Made by a program: the position numbers and the translations under genes. A stretch of 64,000 nt of DNA from 2-02-FULL-48-14 sp041645035 (GTDB taxonomy: Bacteria > Patescibacteriota > Gracilibacteria > UBA1369 > 2-02-FULL-48-14): the NCBI GenBank assembly GCA_041645035.1, contig JBAZQU010000003.1, forward strand, positions 1 through 64,000, in the 5' to 3' direction. This document shows, piece after piece, positions 1 through 8,685 of the stretch. The notes beneath the pieces were generated by a model, which ran no database searches, was not told where the DNA came from, and saw only the letters and a list, made by a program, of their open reading frames with translations. Every line of letters begins with the position of its first letter. Positions within the stretch are counted from its first letter, which is position 1.

Positions 1-1
1 T

Positions 2-625
2 GAGGAATTTGAAAAACCTTATTTCAAGGAACTTGTTGAGTTTGTGAAAACGGAATATGCGAATAAAAAAGTTTTTCCACCACCCTCGCATATTTTCCGA
101 GCGTTTGAACTGTGTCCATTCGAAGACGTAAAAGTAGTAATTTTGGGACAGGATCCATACCACGGAAAAGATCAGGCAAACGGGCTGTGTTTTTCCGTGG
201 GCGAGAACGTTGTGATGCCGCCTTCGCTGCAAAATATTTTTAAAGAAATTCATGACGACCTCGACCTGCCCATTCCACAGTCCGGCGATTTGGATTACTG
301 GGCGCGGCAGGGAGTTTTGCTTTTAAACGCCACGCTTACGGTGGAAGCGGGGAAGGCCGGTTCACATCAAAAGAAAGGATGGGAAATGTTTACGGATGCA
401 GTGATCCGCGCAGTTTCCGAAGAAAAAGAGCACGTTGTTTTTTTGTTGTGGGGACGTTACGCGCAAGAAAAAGGTGCCGTGATTGATGAAAAAAAACATC
501 TCATTTTGCGTGCCGCGCATCCGTCACCTTTTTCCGCCTACAGTGGTTTTTTTGGCTGCAAACATTTCAGCAAAACCAATGAATATTTGGAGTGGAACGG
601 CAAAGAGCCGGTGAAGTGGGGCTAG
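2..625 (+). CDS. ung: Uracil-DNA glycosylase, 5' end cut by the window
   Basis: Family 1 uracil-DNA glycosylase, which removes uracil from DNA to start base-excision repair. The reading frame is open to the window edge: in-frame residues before the first internal GTG (position 44) continue the family's N-terminal region (EKPYF..L), so the gene starts outside the window. The catalytic motif GQDPYH is present with its Asp, and HPSPFSA near the C-terminus is the DNA-intercalation loop. About 207 residues are visible against roughly 220-230 for the family, so only a few are missing. It converges on serS with no clear terminator between them. Confidence 0.95.
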   Translation, partial: EEFEKPYFKELVEFVKTEYANKKVFPPPSHIFRAFELCPFEDVKVVILGQDPYHGKDQANGLCFSVGENVVMPPSLQNIFKEIHDDLDLPIPQSGDLDYWARQGVLLLNATLTVEAGKAGSHQKKGWEMFTDAVIRAVSEEKEHVVFLLWGRYAQEKGAVIDEKKHLILRAAHPSPFSAYSGFFGCKHFSKTNEYLEWNGKEPVKWG

Positions 626-693
626 GCCCGTAACTGCTTCTTGACTTCATACTACTTTCTTTCGATAAATTCCTAAGTGCAGTCAAAACGTGA

Positions 694-1995
694 TCAATCC
701 GCTTCAATTTTGTCGCGGCCGCCCATGTAGGGCCTGAGCACTTCAGGAATGGTCACACTACCGTCGGCATTTTGGTAGATTTCCAGAACCGGGATGAGAA
801 TGCGTGGGGAAGCGATACAAGTATTATTGAGAGTATGTACAAACTGCATTTTTCCGTCCTTGTCTTTGTAGCGGATATTAAGGCGTCGCGCTTGATAGTC
901 GAGGAAAGTAGAGCAAGAATGCGTCTCGCCGTAACTTTTGCGAGAAGGCATCCAAGTTTCAATGTCATTTTTGTAGTATTGGCCCTGGCCCATGTCTCCG
1001 CTGCAAACCGCAACCACGCGATAGGGGAGCTTGAGATCTTGCAGAACCTCCTCCGCATTTTTGAGTAAAATTTGATGAATGCGTTTGCTCTCTTCCATGC
1101 TGTTTGCGCAAAGCGCCACTTGTTCGATTTTTTGGAATTGATGAATGCGGTAGAGACCGTGTGTATCTTTCCCGTATGTCCCTGCTTCACGTCGAAAACA
1201 GTTGGAATAACCGGCGTAAAATTTGGGGAGCTCTTCTTCTTTTAAAACTTCATCGCTATGGTAAGCGGCCACGGCCACTTCACTGGTTCCAATCAAATAT
1301 TTTTCATCACTCTCCATTTCACCGGTTTCGGCATTTCGTACTCCGAGTAGATAGGCTTGTTCCTCGCCGCCCGGGAAATATCCGGTGCCTTCCATGGCTT
1401 CGCGGTTCACCATGAGAGGAGGGAGAAAAGGCGTGAAACCTTTAGTCACTAATTTGTTGAGTGTGTACTGCAAAATAGCGAGTTCCAACAGCATTCCTTC
1501 GTTTTTCAAAAAATAACTGCGACTGCCGCTGAGTTTTACCCCGCGGTCAATATCTATAATATCGAGCGCTTTTCCAAGTGTGATATGGTCTTTTGGCTCA
1601 AAACTGAATTTAGGAAGTTCGCCCCATGTGTACATTTCCGCATTTTCCGTGTCATCTTTTCCTTCAGGGACGTTGGGAGAAATGAGACCGGGCGCGCGCA
1701 GCAAAAGCGCGCGCCATTCTTGTTCAACCGTGCTGAGTTTTTCGCTGACACATTTTTCTTCATCCCCCTGTTCGCGCATTTCCGCGATAGCCGTCTTTTT
1801 TTCTTCGCCGCTCAGTTTTTGAATTTTTTCAGACGCTTTATTTTTCTCAGCACGCAGCGTGTCGAGTTCCACTTGTAGTGCGCGGCGCTTTTCATCCACT
1901 TCAATAAAATGATCCACATCAAAATTGATGTATTTCTTACGAGCCGCTTCACGCACGGCATCCGGGTTTTGAATTATAATTTTTGGATCGAGCAT
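694..1995 (-). CDS. serS: Seryl-tRNA synthetase
   Basis: Class II seryl-tRNA synthetase that charges tRNA-Ser in the cytoplasm; 433 aa is normal length. Residues about 25-105 form the long charged antiparallel coiled-coil arm that grips the tRNA-Ser variable arm. Motif 2 (FRREAGTYGKDTHGLYRIHQF) and the motif 3 region (ending in GGRDKI) are clear. ATG at 1995 is preceded by an AGGGGA-type ribosome site. It is the last gene of a minus-strand run that starts upstream with dnaK and several small proteins. The TGA stop shows that UGA is not recoded. Confidence 0.97.
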   Translation of the reverse strand: MLDPKIIIQNPDAVREAARKKYINFDVDHFIEVDEKRRALQVELDTLRAEKNKASEKIQKLSGEEKKTAIAEMREQGDEEKCVSEKLSTVEQEWRALLLRAPGLISPNVPEGKDDTENAEMYTWGELPKFSFEPKDHITLGKALDIIDIDRGVKLSGSRSYFLKNEGMLLELAILQYTLNKLVTKGFTPFLPPLMVNREAMEGTGYFPGGEEQAYLLGVRNAETGEMESDEKYLIGTSEVAVAAYHSDEVLKEEELPKFYAGYSNCFRREAGTYGKDTHGLYRIHQFQKIEQVALCANSMEESKRIHQILLKNAEEVLQDLKLPYRVVAVCSGDMGQGQYYKNDIETWMPSRKSYGETHSCSTFLDYQARRLNIRYKDKDGKMQFVHTLNNTCIASPRILIPVLEIYQNADGSVTIPEVLRPYMGGRDKIEAD

Positions 1996-2015
1996 AGTGT
2001 TTCCCCTAGGAGGAA

Positions 2016-2408
2016 TTAACTCTTGGCCTTCTTTTGCACCTGCACTACAGGCAAACGTTTTATATATACCTGCTTTCCTTCAAACAGAATTTGGAGCTCA
2101 ATAGGGTCCCACGTTTCGATTTTGAGACCTTGGACTCCCCAGAAATGGGTGTGGCTGCTCAGCGGTTTTTCGACTTCTTTTTCGATAGTGGACTTGGCAA
2201 GCACTTTGTCCTGCTGCATGAGCGAGAAGGTGATGCTGTGCTTTCCCTTGGGAATGAGAATTTTTGAAACTACAAACATTTGTGAATGTATTGCCGGTGT
2301 TTGCTCAGACATGATGCGTTCAAAAATCCCGACAAGATTCAATTTCCCGTCTATGGACATAGATGCATAGTCGCAAAACAGAGCATATTCGATGGGTTGA
2401 ATTTTCAT
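2016..2408 (-). CDS. Conserved hypothetical protein, DUF6941-like
   Basis: A 130-aa soluble protein without signal peptide or membrane segment. The N-terminal stretch (ALFCDYASMSIDGKLNLVGI) resembles DUF6941-type proteins, whose function is unknown; this family call is from memory of the pattern and is moderate. The rest alternates short beta strands with polar turns, suggesting a beta sandwich. It overlaps the stop of the upstream 80-aa gene by 4 bp (ATGA) and lies 20 bp before serS, so it is probably cotranscribed and translationally coupled. Confidence 0.75.
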   Translation of the reverse strand: MKIQPIEYALFCDYASMSIDGKLNLVGIFERIMSEQTPAIHSQMFVVSKILIPKGKHSITFSLMQQDKVLAKSTIEKEVEKPLSSHTHFWGVQGLKIETWDPIELQILFEGKQVYIKRLPVVQVQKKAKS

Positions 2409-2647
2409 GTTTGATTGGTGAAATATTTTTCGACTTGAGCTTCGCTCAAATGAGCAAGTTGAGTGGGAACTTTTGACTGACGAGAAGGGAAGGTGTGAAT
2501 TTTCTTGAGCTCCTCTCTGGATATTTCTTTTGACACTCGCCGTTCTTTCATTGCAGGGGTATCTCCGTCGGCTTCTTGTTTTACGAATACATAGACCAGT
2601 ACGTACTTTCCTTTGCCTTTTTCTTGTACCGTGCAGAGCCGAACCAT
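2405..2647 (-). CDS. Small hypothetical protein (80 aa)
   Basis: An 80-aa charged protein rich in Lys and Glu. Its N-terminal half is predicted beta (CTVQEKGKGKYVLVYVFVKQ) and its C-terminal half is helical with SREELKKI and LSEAQVEKYF segments. I do not recognise a family. The ATGA overlap with the next gene and the absence of a competing ORF on the other strand support it as real. It lies between the DUF5678-like gene and the DUF6941-like gene in the same minus-strand run. Confidence 0.6.
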   Translation of the reverse strand: MVRLCTVQEKGKGKYVLVYVFVKQEADGDTPAMKERRVSKEISREELKKIHTFPSRQSKVPTQLAHLSEAQVEKYFTNQT

Positions 2648-2665
2648 GAATTGGGGGTAAATTAT

Positions 2666-2752
2666 TCAGTTAGCAATCTCAAACTCTTTTTTTGGACCAT
2701 TTAGAATTACTTTACCATCCGGCATGTTGAATTTTGTGTACTGAAATTTCAT
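2666..2752 (-). CDS. Possible 28-aa peptide or gene remnant
   Basis: A tiny ORF (MKFQYTKFNMPDG...EFEIAN) that starts 4 bp after the stop of the DUF5678-like gene and ends 18 bp before the next ATG. DUF5678 genes are often followed by a retropepsin-like aspartic protease beginning with a similar MKF.Y..F start, so this may be the truncated N-terminus of such a partner. That idea is inference, and it may equally be chance. Confidence 0.3.
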   Translation of the reverse strand: MKFQYTKFNMPDGKVILNGPKKEFEIAN

Positions 2753-2756
2753 TAAA

Positions 2757-2924
2757 CTAGCCTGCTATATAACCTTTTGGTATGAGTGCAAATCTAAGTT
2801 CGGCAAAATCATTTCGATCTTTAATTTTTTCCTTCAATTTGCTCAAAGTTGTGTCCGCAGCAATGACCTTTTCATCTTTCGAGACTACCCACTTGCCTGC
2901 ATGTTTGACTTCGTATTGCATCAT
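2757..2924 (-). CDS. DUF5678-like small protein (55 aa)
   Basis: A 55-aa ORF beginning with two consecutive ATG codons. The core KWVVSKDEKVIAADTTLSKL followed by a Lys-rich helix matches the DUF5678 pattern (a Trp-containing beta hairpin, then 'V(I)A', then a helix), known from archaea and candidate-phyla bacteria with no assigned function. It lies 80 bp downstream of dnaK on the same strand and may be read through from the heat-shock promoter. Either Met could be the start; no strong ribosome site separates them. Confidence 0.65.
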   Translation of the reverse strand: MMQYEVKHAGKWVVSKDEKVIAADTTLSKLKEKIKDRNDFAELRFALIPKGYIAG

Positions 2925-3004
2925 GGGAGATTTCTTAAAGTGTGTTTATTGTACATCAATTTTGGAAAGAGACAAACGGAGTGAAGAGAGACATATTGAT
3001 AAAT

Positions 3005-4924
3005 TTATTCCTCCTGCTTGTCTTCCGGCTTCTCTCCTTTTTCATACACTTTTACATCCGGATCTTCTGCTGAGTCTGCGTGCGCAGACTCTTCGCCACC
3101 ATCAGCTGGGGCACCTGCGTTCGGTTGTTGATACATTGAAGCGCCGATCTTTTGGATTTCTTCGGCGAGGGCTTCGTGCTTGGATTTCAAATCTTCGGGA
3201 GAAATTTCAGTATTCGCCAGCGCATCCTTTAAATCTTTGAGTTTTCCTTCCACGCTGGTCTTTACGTCCGCAGCGATTTTTTCACCGTGTTCTTTGAGAG
3301 TGCGTTCGGTTTGGGTCACAAGGCTTTCGGCATTCACGCGGATTTCGACAGAGTCCCTCTTTTTCTTATCTTCTTCGGCGAACATTTCGGCTTCTTTTCG
3401 CATTTTTTCAATTTCTTCGTTGCTGAGACCGCCGGAACCGGTGATGGCGATGTGTTGAGCTTTTCCGGTGGCTTTGTCAGTGGCTTTTACATTCAAAATT
3501 CCGTTTGCATCGATGTCGAAAGTCACTTCAACCTGAGGGACTCCACGAGGGGCCGGAGGAATGCCATCGAGTTGGAAATTACCGAGCAACTTATTATCGG
3601 CAGCCATAGGACGTTCACCCTGAAATACGCGCACATCCACCGAAGGCTGACTGTCGGCTGCGGTTGAAAACACTTGTGACTTGCTGGTGGGAATAGTGGT
3701 GTTGCGTTCAATGAGCTTCGTCATCACACCACCGAGCGTTTCAATTCCCAGTGAAAGGGGAGTCACGTCGAGGAGCAAAATGTCCTTTACGTCGCCTTGT
3801 AGCACTCCTCCCTGGATGGCGGCGCCAAGCGCAACCACTTCATCCGGATTAATTCCGCGGTGAGGTTCTTTTCCAAAAATTTCTTTAGCTTTGTCTTGCA
3901 CGGCGGGCATACGCGTCATACCTCCCACGAGCACCACTTCTGCGATATCGCTTATATAAACTTTCGCGTCTTCAATAGCCTGTTTGCAAGGCTTCACACA
4001 GCGCTCGACGAGATCGGACGTGAGATCTTCCAGCTTGCTGCGGCTGAGTTTCATCACCATGTGCTTGGGACCATTTTTGTCGGCTGTGATGAAAGGCAGA
4101 TTGATTTCCGTTTCATGCTGACTTGAGAGTTCAATTTTCGCTTTTTCAGCAGCTTCTTTCAAACGTTGCAGCGCCACGTTGTCTGATTTTAAATCGATGC
4201 CTTCTTGTTTTTTGAATTCATCGGCGAGGTAATCCATCAAAACAATATCGAAATCATCTCCTCCGAGGAAAGTATCTCCATTAGTAGACAGCACTTGGAA
4301 AACACCTTCACCGAGTTCCAGAATAGAAACGTCAAAAGTTCCTCCTCCCAAATCGAAGACGGCAATTTTTTTGTCGCCCGCATGTTTGTCGAGCCCATAG
4401 GCGAGGGCTGCGGCCGTAGGTTCATTAATAATACGTTCCACCGTGAGCCCGGCAATTTCACCGGCATCTTTTGTTGCCTGACGTTGAGAGTCGTTGAAAT
4501 AAGCAGGCACGGTGATCACGGCACGGGTGACCTCGGAGCCGAGGTACTTTTCCGCATCGACTTTTACTTTTTGCAACACCATGGCAGCCACTTCCTCGGG
4601 CTTTCTATCCTTACCGTCGAGGACAATCGTACATTCGCCATTTTTGGCCTTTTTCACTTCAAACGGAAAACGGTCGACGATTTTTTTCACTTCGTCGTAT
4701 TTGCGTCCGATCAGACGTTTGGCAGAAAAGATCGTACTGCGTTCATTCATCACCATTTGGCGTTTAGCGGGTTCACCCACGAGACGCTCACCGTCTTTTA
4801 CCGCCACGATGGATGGCGTGGTGTTCTTCCCTTCCGCGTTGGCGATCACCGTAGCCTCTCCGCCTTCCATGACGGCGAAACAGGTATTAGTGGTCCCGAG
4901 ATCGATTCCAATGATTTTTGACAT
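3005..4924 (-). CDS. dnaK: Chaperone DnaK (Hsp70)
   Basis: ATP-dependent Hsp70 chaperone, 639 aa, full length. The nucleotide-binding domain starts with IGIDLGTTNTCFAVMEG. The interdomain linker and substrate-domain start read LLLDVTPLSLGIETLGG, followed by the helical lid and an acidic tail. It lacks the EEVD-type end of eukaryotic proteins, as expected. It has its own promoter overlapped by a CIRCE element, directly downstream of grpE and hrcA. No dnaJ is visible in the window. ATG at 4924 follows the promoter by about 30 bp. Confidence 0.98.
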   Translation of the reverse strand: MSKIIGIDLGTTNTCFAVMEGGEATVIANAEGKNTTPSIVAVKDGERLVGEPAKRQMVMNERSTIFSAKRLIGRKYDEVKKIVDRFPFEVKKAKNGECTIVLDGKDRKPEEVAAMVLQKVKVDAEKYLGSEVTRAVITVPAYFNDSQRQATKDAGEIAGLTVERIINEPTAAALAYGLDKHAGDKKIAVFDLGGGTFDVSILELGEGVFQVLSTNGDTFLGGDDFDIVLMDYLADEFKKQEGIDLKSDNVALQRLKEAAEKAKIELSSQHETEINLPFITADKNGPKHMVMKLSRSKLEDLTSDLVERCVKPCKQAIEDAKVYISDIAEVVLVGGMTRMPAVQDKAKEIFGKEPHRGINPDEVVALGAAIQGGVLQGDVKDILLLDVTPLSLGIETLGGVMTKLIERNTTIPTSKSQVFSTAADSQPSVDVRVFQGERPMAADNKLLGNFQLDGIPPAPRGVPQVEVTFDIDANGILNVKATDKATGKAQHIAITGSGGLSNEEIEKMRKEAEMFAEEDKKKRDSVEIRVNAESLVTQTERTLKEHGEKIAADVKTSVEGKLKDLKDALANTEISPEDLKSKHEALAEEIQKIGASMYQQPNAGAPADGGEESAHADSAEDPDVKVYEKGEKPEDKQEE

Positions 4925-4945
4925 AAGATTTTTAAAGTTAGCAAA

Positions 4946-4972
4946 TTAGCACTCGCTATATTAGTGTGCTAA
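4946..4972 (-). promoter_or_regulatory. CIRCE operator (HrcA binding site)
   Basis: TTAGCACTC-N9-GTGTGCTAA matches the CIRCE consensus TTAGCACTC-N9-GAGTGCTAA with one mismatch. It lies 22 bp before the dnaK ATG and covers the -10 box of the dnaK promoter. This is the classic place for repression by HrcA, which is encoded two genes upstream. Confidence 0.93.
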
Positions 4973-4986
4973 TTTAGAGGGGTCAA
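4958..4986 (-). promoter_or_regulatory. dnaK promoter
   Basis: On the minus strand TTGACC (4981-4986), a 17-bp spacer and TAATAT (4958-4963) form a sigma70-type promoter. The CIRCE inverted repeat overlaps the spacer and the -10 box. Confidence 0.8.
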
Positions 4987-5013
4987 GAGATTTTTGTGAA
5001 ACTCATTGTAGTC

Positions 5014-5478
5014 TTAAACTTTACCCACCATTACTTTTGCGGGACGGATGGTTTTGCCGTTGAAGGAATAGCCCTTCTCAAAGATTTGCACGACTTGGCC
5101 GGCAGAACCTTCACCTTCCATGAGTACTTCATGACGATTGGGGTCGGCAGGTACGTCGATTTGGTCAATCACCTCCAGACCCATGTCTGTGAGCGCTTTC
5201 ATTAGATTGGCTTCAATGACCTGTATGCCGTTTACCCATTCTTCATTTTCCAAATCTTCGGGCACCAGCTCAAAGGCGCGAGCAAAATTATCCAAGGCGG
5301 GGAAGATGGCTTCGAGTAGACGCATGTTGGCGTAGACTTGAATCTCGCTGCGGTCTTCTTCCGTGCGGCGTTTGAAATTCTGTAAATCGGCCATGGCGCG
5401 CTTAGCCGTTTCGGTCATTTCAGTCAGTTCGGCTTGCAGCCTGGCCAGCTCTTCTTGGAGTTGTTGGTCGTCACTCAT
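5014..5478 (-). CDS. grpE: Nucleotide exchange factor GrpE
   Basis: Exchanges ADP for ATP on DnaK. At 154 aa it is shorter than the E. coli form (197 aa) but contains the N-terminal coiled coil (LQEELARLQAELTEMTETA), the ADLQNFKRRTEED signature region and the C-terminal beta wing ending in GYSFNGKTIRPAKVMVGK. Its ATG overlaps the hrcA stop (ATGA), so the two are translationally coupled. It is cotranscribed with gap and hrcA. Confidence 0.95.
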   Translation of the reverse strand: MSDDQQLQEELARLQAELTEMTETAKRAMADLQNFKRRTEEDRSEIQVYANMRLLEAIFPALDNFARAFELVPEDLENEEWVNGIQVIEANLMKALTDMGLEVIDQIDVPADPNRHEVLMEGEGSAGQVVQIFEKGYSFNGKTIRPAKVMVGKV

Positions 5479-6200
5479 AGTTGATTGTTTTCTAGAAGGT
5501 TACGAACTTCCATAAGGATAGCGGAGTTGTAGGCGTAAGGCATGCGTTTGGGTCCAATAATTCCAATAGCGCCTTCGTAGCCGTCGTATTGGTAGCTTGC
5601 AACGATGAGGGAGCAACTGTCAATTCCTTGCAGAATATTCTCCTCACCAATGAAGATTTTGGGTTCATTACCCAGGTCCAAGTCCACGAGACTGCTCAAG
5701 AAATGATCACGGTCTTCAATAACCTCCATAACCTGACTGGCGGTGAGAGGAGCTTCTAAAAATTCGCGTTGGCGCAGCATTTTAGAAAAACCCATGAAAA
5801 AAGTTTTTGTGCTATCCGGAATGGTGGCAAAAACCATGTTGGGTGTCGCCCGGGATAGAAGTGAAACCGCATCGTGGACACGTTGTTTGGCAAAAGTGGC
5901 TCGAGTTTGGTCGCGTAGGCTGGTCAGGGTTTGATGGGCGAGCTTGCGAGCCACTTCATAATCGGCGAGTTCATCTACGTAAAAACGGTAACCTTTATCG
6001 GTGGGCACGCGCCCGGCGGAGGTGTGCGGCTGCATAATAAGCCCCTGCCCTTCGAGCTCGGCCATATCGTTGCGCACCGTAGCCGGGCTGACCTTAAAAT
6101 TGTAAGTCAAAATAATAGTTTTAGAACCCACCGGTTCCGCCGTTTGAACAAAGTGCTCAATAATGGCACTTAGAATCAGATTTTTTCGATCTTCACTCAT
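5475..6200 (-). CDS. hrcA: Heat-inducible transcription repressor HrcA
   Basis: Repressor of class I heat-shock genes through CIRCE. The start at 6200 (MSEDRKNLILSAIIEHFVQT) is preferred over an upstream in-frame start because it gives the family N-terminus and an ATGA overlap with the gap stop. The winged-helix region (VGSKTIILTYNFKVSPATVRNDMAELE) is intact, followed by a shortened regulatory domain ending in GIIGPKRMPY. At 241 aa it is about 100 residues shorter than Bacillus HrcA, with the loss in the central dimerisation/inserted region. The CIRCE site 3' of grpE is its expected target. Confidence 0.93.
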   Translation of the reverse strand: MSEDRKNLILSAIIEHFVQTAEPVGSKTIILTYNFKVSPATVRNDMAELEGQGLIMQPHTSAGRVPTDKGYRFYVDELADYEVARKLAHQTLTSLRDQTRATFAKQRVHDAVSLLSRATPNMVFATIPDSTKTFFMGFSKMLRQREFLEAPLTASQVMEVIEDRDHFLSSLVDLDLGNEPKIFIGEENILQGIDSCSLIVASYQYDGYEGAIGIIGPKRMPYAYNSAILMEVRNLLENNQL

Positions 6201-7246
6201 GATTTTGTGGCCATATAGGCAGCGAGGTCGATACAGCGGCAGGAATAGCCCCACTCGTTGTCGTACCAAGAAAGTATTTTGATGAGATGACCGTCGAGCA
6301 CTTGAGTTTCAAGTGCGTCGAAAATACTGGAGCGCGCGTCACCCTTAAAGTCGGAAGAGACAAGAGGTTCTTCGGAATAGCCCAGGAAGCCACGAAGACC
6401 GCCCGTTTCCGCGGGTGCTTCGCTGGCAGCTTTCATCGCGGCATTCACGGTATCTTTGGTGACCTCTTTATCCAACTCCACGGTTAGATCTATGAGGGAA
6501 ACAGTCGGAACGGGAACACGAACGGCAATGCCATTTAGTTTTCCGGTGAGTGCGGGGATCACAAGGCCAATCGCTTTAGCGGCTCCCGTTGAAGAGGGAA
6601 GCATGTTGAGGGCGGCGGCGCGGGCGCGACGAAAATCTTTATGATCGTTGTCGTGCAGGTTTTGATCGTTGGTGTAAGCGTGAATTGTGGTCATGAGCCC
6701 GCGCTTAATGCCGAAACTGTCGTTCAGCACCTTGGCTACCGGCGCGAGTCCATTGGTGGTGCAGCTGGCATTGGACACAATAAAATGTTTAGTCGGATCG
6801 TATTCAGTGTGGTTTACTCCCATCACAAAAGTATGATCGATTTCGTCTTTTGCCGGAGCGGAAATCATCACGCGCTTGGCGCCCGCTTTAAGATGTTTGC
6901 CGGCTCCTTCACGAGTGGTGAAAACTCCGGTACATTCAATCACAAGGTCGATATTGAGATCTTTCCAAGGCAAAAGTTCCGGGTCGCGATTTTGCACCAG
7001 TACCACCTCTTGTTTTTTAGGTGCACTGTCGTGTGTGCCATCCGGTCGAGTGATAGTGAGCTTGCCCGCTTCGCCTTTAATGTCCATTGGCAAAACACCA
7101 TAGTTGGAGTCGTATTTCAAAAGGTGAGCCGTTTGAACGGGATCACCCAAATCATTTATAGCGACGATATCGACTTTTGGATTCATTAAATTGGCGCGAA
7201 AGACCAGCCGGCCTATTCGTCCAAAACCATTGATGGCAACGCGCAT
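6197..7246 (-). CDS. gap: Glyceraldehyde-3-phosphate dehydrogenase, type I
   Basis: NAD(P)-dependent glycolytic dehydrogenase making 1,3-bisphosphoglycerate; 349 aa. It shows the Rossmann start VAINGFGRIGRLVFRA, the catalytic Cys162 in SNASCTTNGLAPVAKVL, and C-terminal WYDNEWGYS. It has its own promoter just behind the vanW-type gene and overlaps hrcA by 4 bp, so a glycolytic enzyme heads the hrcA-grpE transcript. Nothing is missing from the active site. Confidence 0.97.
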   Translation of the reverse strand: MRVAINGFGRIGRLVFRANLMNPKVDIVAINDLGDPVQTAHLLKYDSNYGVLPMDIKGEAGKLTITRPDGTHDSAPKKQEVVLVQNRDPELLPWKDLNIDLVIECTGVFTTREGAGKHLKAGAKRVMISAPAKDEIDHTFVMGVNHTEYDPTKHFIVSNASCTTNGLAPVAKVLNDSFGIKRGLMTTIHAYTNDQNLHDNDHKDFRRARAAALNMLPSSTGAAKAIGLVIPALTGKLNGIAVRVPVPTVSLIDLTVELDKEVTKDTVNAAMKAASEAPAETGGLRGFLGYSEEPLVSSDFKGDARSSIFDALETQVLDGHLIKILSWYDNEWGYSCRCIDLAAYMATKS

Positions 7247-7340
7247 TTAGTGGGGGGGTTAATTAGGTTGTGGCTATGCCACGTTCTTGCTTAGGCCGTA
7301 GGCACTCGCCTCTGCTCGCAGACCCTTTAGGTCCGCTTGG

Positions 7341-7368
7341 AGTATAGCGATTTTTTTTGTGTATTCAA
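7341..7368 (-). promoter_or_regulatory. gap-hrcA-grpE promoter
   Basis: Minus-strand TTGAAT (7363-7368), 16-bp spacer, TATACT (7341-7346), directly after the stop codon of the VanW-family gene. The predicted leader is about 85-90 nt long and contains small inverted repeats (GACC..GGTC near 7321 and GTGGC-TAT-GCCAC near 7270). No CIRCE is seen here. Confidence 0.7.
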
Positions 7369-8619
7369 CTAGTACTCCAAAGGCCCGTCCACGGTTTCAC
7401 CACGATGTTGTTGTGCCGGATTCATGTAATCGGAAAGAAGCCACTCGGTTTCCACGGTTCCGTCCGGATGAGTAATGATGTATTTCCATGCAATTTGGCC
7501 AATACCCAGGAACGCGCCCACGCCGGCTTCCACTTCGTCCGTTTGGTTGCTGGCGGTGTAGGGGCCCCATAGTTCGGTGCTGCGTCCGTCGTCTTCGCCG
7601 TAAAAACGAATCACCGCTTCTTTGTAACCTTCTTCCTGGGCCACCATGAGAAGATAATTAGGCGTGTTATTCACAAACTTAAAATCCTGTTCGCCGGGGA
7701 AAACTGTGGCATCCAGTCCATCGCCAAAGTGCTGATAATAGATCACGTAAAGGCTGTGGCTGCGATGATCGGTGACTTCCAGGGCGGCGTTTAAAACGGC
7801 ACGGTACATTGTGGTTGAGACCTGGCAAACACCGCCCGCCGGTGTCGGTTCCAACTGGGTTCCTTTAAAAATGGCATAAGCTTTTTTCCATCCCGCGTAT
7901 TCAATTTCTCCTAAAAACTCTACATAAGAAAATTCACCGCCAGGTGGAATGAGAATTCCATTAAAACGTTCATTCACCGCTTTTCTAATATTGAATTCGC
8001 GTTCGGGCGAAGACCCCCAAAATGAAGTTTTCCCTTCGGCCAAGAATTCAAGCGGACCGAGGTCCACGCCCGTTTTGTTTATTATGCGACCTTCCACAAT
8101 ACGTATGAGTCCCCGCGCGGTGCTTTCTTTTTTTTCCAAAGCAGCCAGGATCATTTCTTCCGTGAGATCCGGAGTCAACTCTTTTCCGTCTGCAATTTTT
8201 CCCTCAAAAGTTACGCGACTGGTTTTGCTAGGGTCCGCTTCCAGAAGCGTGAAATTTTCTGCAGCTACATTCACGGACGTACTCACCGTCGTGAGCATAT
8301 AATTCAAAAATTCCGGAGTGAAATTCAGGCGAAGTTTTTCACCCACTTTTTCTAACACCAAATCTTTTTCTTGTGCGGGAAAGGAGTACGTGACGCCTTC
8401 CACTTCAATTTTAAAACCTTCCGTCAGCAGAGTTTCCATGAGCGGTTTGAGGGGTTGCAGCTCTTCATCGGTGAAAGGGGCTTCCACGTTATTTAGACTG
8501 AGTACGCTTGCGTAAGCGGTGTCCAACTGGGGTGGCGAATAAGAGGGTTCCATGCCCTTGTTCAGCGTGAGAAGGAAGAAAAGAAGACTCGCGCCCCCTA
8601 ATAAAATTGGCTTTTTCAT
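7369..8619 (-). CDS. VanW-family membrane-anchored protein
   Basis: A 416-aa protein with an N-terminal membrane anchor (residues about 4-20) and a long extracellular part. Residues about 200-370 carry the VanW-family signature: FNGILIPPGGEFSYVEFLG, then PAGGVCQVSTTMYRAVLNA and LDATVFPGEQDFKFVNNT. The region before it is weakly like the peptidoglycan-binding-4 domain that commonly precedes VanW. The VanW domain has no firmly assigned activity; a cell-wall role is inferred from its partners in other genomes. It is divergent from tsaC. Confidence 0.88.
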   Translation of the reverse strand: MKKPILLGGASLLFFLLTLNKGMEPSYSPPQLDTAYASVLSLNNVEAPFTDEELQPLKPLMETLLTEGFKIEVEGVTYSFPAQEKDLVLEKVGEKLRLNFTPEFLNYMLTTVSTSVNVAAENFTLLEADPSKTSRVTFEGKIADGKELTPDLTEEMILAALEKKESTARGLIRIVEGRIINKTGVDLGPLEFLAEGKTSFWGSSPEREFNIRKAVNERFNGILIPPGGEFSYVEFLGEIEYAGWKKAYAIFKGTQLEPTPAGGVCQVSTTMYRAVLNAALEVTDHRSHSLYVIYYQHFGDGLDATVFPGEQDFKFVNNTPNYLLMVAQEEGYKEAVIRFYGEDDGRSTELWGPYTASNQTDEVEAGVGAFLGIGQIAWKYIITHPDGTVETEWLLSDYMNPAQQHRGETVDGPLEY

Positions 8620-8685
8620 GCGTAGAGTGGTGCCACCAGCCTAAAAGATTTTTAGGTGGGGTGCAAGACATGCTAAGCTTGCGGC

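Noticed and set aside
4205..4921. 238-aa plus-strand ORF opposite dnaK
   Set aside because: It lies wholly antisense to a perfect DnaK and has no recognisable domain or ribosome site.
694..6269. Possible UGA recoding as in Gracilibacteria
   Set aside because: serS, hrcA and gap end at TGA at the expected family C-termini, and no in-frame UGA interrupts conserved genes.
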